A stretch of DNA of 8,049 nt, taken from JAJAZB01 sp964244295. GTDB taxonomy: Bacteria > Bacteroidota > Bacteroidia > Cytophagales > Spirosomataceae. The stretch's first letter is position 1. Each line of letters starts with the position of its first letter. Under the pieces are notes generated by a model, which worked only from the letters and a program-made list of their open reading frames with translations, had not been told where the DNA came from and made no database searches. Of the stretch, positions 7,033 through 8,049 are shown one piece after another. A program made the position numbers and the translations under genes. The stretch covers positions 1-8,049 of the forward strand of contig CAXTIG010000080.1 of NCBI GenBank assembly GCA_964244295.1. Reading direction: 5' to 3'.

Positions 7033-7095
7033 AGTTGGCAGTTTCCGGTTGGCGGTTGGCAACGTTTTTAGTTGCACGTTTTGCCAAAGCCAACT
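7033..7095. repeat. Inverted repeat of GTTGGC units between uppS and bamA
   Basis: GTTGGC-type units occur three times on the left (7034-7039, 7048-7053, 7055-7060), with inverse forms GCCAA/GCCAAC on the right (7083-7087, 7089-7094). A composite hairpin can form: 7048-7053 with 7089-7094, 7056-7060 with 7083-7087, and 7061-7065 with 7076-7080, giving 16 pairs with two small bulges and a 10-base loop. The first left unit, AGTTGGC at 7033-7039, can instead pair with 7089-7095. The element begins 2 bases after the uppS stop codon. It is less regular than the other two spacer repeats. Confidence 0.7.
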
Positions 7096-7096
7096 G

Positions 7097-7843
7097 CTAA
7101 TTGCCGAGTATCTGTTCGCTGGTTTTGCCAAAACGTCGTTCGCGGTTTTGGTAATCGAGAATGGCCTGGTACAGGTGTTCGCGACGGAAATCGGGCCAGT
7201 ACAGGTCGTCGAAAATGTAAAGTTCGGCGTAGGCCAGTTGCCAGAGCATGAAATTGGATATGCGGTGGTCGCCACCGGTGCGAATCATCAAATCGGGATC
7301 GGGCATTCCGGCGGTGGCCAGGGTTTCGTCAAGGTGCGCTTCGGTAAGTTGGTCGGGACGGAGTTCCCCGCGCTGTACGCGCTCGGCCAGGCGCTGCACG
7401 GCGCGGGTCAAATCCCACTTGCCGCTGTAACTCAGGGCCAGGACCAGACCAAGCCCCGTGTTGTGGCGGGTGGCCTCGATGGCCCCGAGCAGGTCGCGGC
7501 GGCAGCGGGCAGGCAGGCTGTCGGTGTCGCCGATGGTGAGCAGACGCACGTTATTTTTTTGCAGGGTGGGTGTTTCGTCGGTAATCGTGCTGACCAGCAG
7601 GTTCATGAGCGCCTCGACTTCTTCCTTGGGCCGGTCCCAGTTTTCGGTCGAAAACGTGTACAGCGTCAGGTACTTTACGCCCAGTTCGGCGCAGCCCTCA
7701 GTGGCTTCCCTCACGGCTTTGATAGCGTTGCGGTGGCCAAAAACGCGGTTAAGTACGCCCTGCTGCTTGGCCCAGCGTCCGTTGCCGTCCATAATAACGG
7801 CAATGTGCCGGGGCAGATTGCCCTTGTCGATGAGTTCGATCAC
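7097..7843 (-). CDS. uppS: Isoprenyl transferase (undecaprenyl diphosphate synthase)
   Basis: This cytoplasmic cis-prenyltransferase adds isopentenyl diphosphate units to farnesyl diphosphate to give undecaprenyl diphosphate, the carrier lipid for peptidoglycan and surface polysaccharides. The 248-residue length is normal. The motifs are HIAVIMDGNGRWA at 13-25 with catalytic D19, GH at 36-37, FSTENW at 64-69, LALSYSGKWD at 135-144, RTGGDHRISNF at 188-198 and WPDF at 216-219. In the RTGG motif, D192 replaces the Glu usually found there (E213 in E. coli, a Mg2+ ligand), a conservative change. The start is GTG at 7843: no ATG lies between it and the in-frame stop upstream, and the N-terminus then has normal length. 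It is the first gene of the minus-strand cluster, 82 bases before bamA, an order typical of Bacteroidota. Confidence 0.95.
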   Translation of the reverse strand: MIELIDKGNLPRHIAVIMDGNGRWAKQQGVLNRVFGHRNAIKAVREATEGCAELGVKYLTLYTFSTENWDRPKEEVEALMNLLVSTITDETPTLQKNNVRLLTIGDTDSLPARCRRDLLGAIEATRHNTGLGLVLALSYSGKWDLTRAVQRLAERVQRGELRPDQLTEAHLDETLATAGMPDPDLMIRTGGDHRISNFMLWQLAYAELYIFDDLYWPDFRREHLYQAILDYQNRERRFGKTSEQILGN

Positions 7844-7893
7844 GGTGAGATTCAGCCCGAATGCCGGGGGTCGGCGTTTTCAAAAAGCAGGGA

Positions 7894-7901
7894 CAAAGAT
7901 A
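7894..7901 (-). promoter_or_regulatory. Candidate Bacteroidota -7 promoter element for the uppS cluster
   Basis: The minus strand reads TATCTTTG, an exact TAnnTTTG match, with 50 bases between it and the GTG start of uppS. The usual TTTG box about 20 bases further upstream is not clear; the nearest is TTTCG, a little too far away. No comparable element was found in the spacers before bamA or either ompH, so this may serve the whole four-gene cluster. Confidence 0.5.
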
Positions 7902-7942
7902 GGAAAATCGGGCGAGGTGAGAACGAAAGAATTTATTCTGCT

Positions 7943-7969
7943 AATAAGTCAACTTTGTCTTGACTTATT
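7943..7969. repeat. 10-bp perfect inverted repeat upstream of uppS
   Basis: AATAAGTCAA (7943-7952) and TTGACTTATT (7960-7969) are perfectly complementary around a 7-base spacer, CTTTGTC. It lies about 40 bases upstream of the candidate uppS -7 element. The form fits an operator for a dimeric regulator, or a hairpin in a leader of a gene to the right. No T-run of terminator type follows directly. Confidence 0.6.
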
Positions 7970-8015
7970 GCGGAAAAGGTTTTTGCTTTACCTGAGAGAG
8001 TGTTCAGTAAAGTGT

Positions 8016-8041
8016 GTCAAGTATGCAATCGTTAACTTGAC
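8016..8041. repeat. 7-bp inverted repeat sharing the GTCAA core
   Basis: GTCAAGT (8016-8022) and ACTTGAC (8035-8041) are complementary around a 12-base spacer. The GTCAA/TTGAC core is the same as in the inverted repeat at 7943-7969, giving four half-sites in about 100 bases. That could reflect one regulator binding twice, but short motifs recur by chance in AT-rich DNA. Confidence 0.4.
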
Positions 8042-8049
8042 CACCCATG

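Larger units (their letters stand above)
7844..8049. other. Noncoding region upstream of uppS, to the window edge
   Basis: These 206 bases are more AT-rich than the neighbouring genes and hold no credible coding frame. They contain a candidate uppS promoter, a 10-bp inverted repeat and a 7-bp inverted repeat, described separately. An ATG occupies the last three bases (8047-8049); a plus-strand gene could start there, but no codons follow to test it. Confidence 0.7.

Noticed and set aside
7015..7275. An 87-residue N-terminal extension of BamA in the same open frame
   Set aside because: It overlaps the end of uppS and the spacer repeat, shows no domain, and would bury a clear signal peptide that starts at 7014.
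8047..8049. Start codon of a plus-strand gene at the window edge
   Set aside because: Only the ATG is visible, with no following codons or clear plus-strand promoter to support it.

Overview
The window looks like chromosomal DNA from a Bacteroidota bacterium, most likely a Cytophagales-type (Spirosoma/Runella-like) member. The gene order uppS-bamA-ompH-ompH is typical of that phylum. Start codons lack Shine-Dalgarno sequences, and two exact TAnnTTTG -7 promoter elements, the Bacteroidota housekeeping form, lie upstream of minus-strand genes. The genus is an inference; I could not search a database.

Layout. At the left edge a strong intrinsic terminator (1-36) ends an unseen upstream plus-strand gene. 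Ten bases later lspA (46-771, +) encodes signal peptidase II with an unusual acidic tail. It converges with a large cytoplasmic alpha-amylase-superfamily (GH13-like) enzyme (815-2809, -), which has its own candidate promoter and a weak terminator. Beyond it, a minus-strand cluster runs from right to left: uppS (7843-7097), bamA (7014-4387), ompH copy 1 (4287-3700) and ompH copy 2 (3540-2920). It starts at a candidate promoter near 7894-7901 and ends at a clear intrinsic terminator (2860-2901). The right edge (7844-8049) is noncoding and holds two small inverted repeats.

How the genes work together. UppS makes the C55 lipid carrier for peptidoglycan and surface glycans. BamA inserts outer-membrane beta-barrels. 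The two OmpH/Skp proteins are periplasmic chaperones that hold unfolded barrels for BamA. LspA trims lipoproteins. Apart from the GH13-like enzyme, the window is about envelope biogenesis.

Most notable non-gene signal. Each of the three spacers inside the uppS-bamA-ompH-ompH cluster carries a long imperfect inverted repeat made of a short, locally repeated motif: AGTTGGC in one, AATGTGC..AATTTC in the next, TTTTCAGAATT in the last. The motif differs in every spacer, but each element begins at or just after the stop codon of the preceding gene, and the fourth gene ends in a normal terminator instead. The GH13-like protein also has atypical conserved regions. No tRNA, rRNA, CRISPR array, transposase or phage gene was seen.
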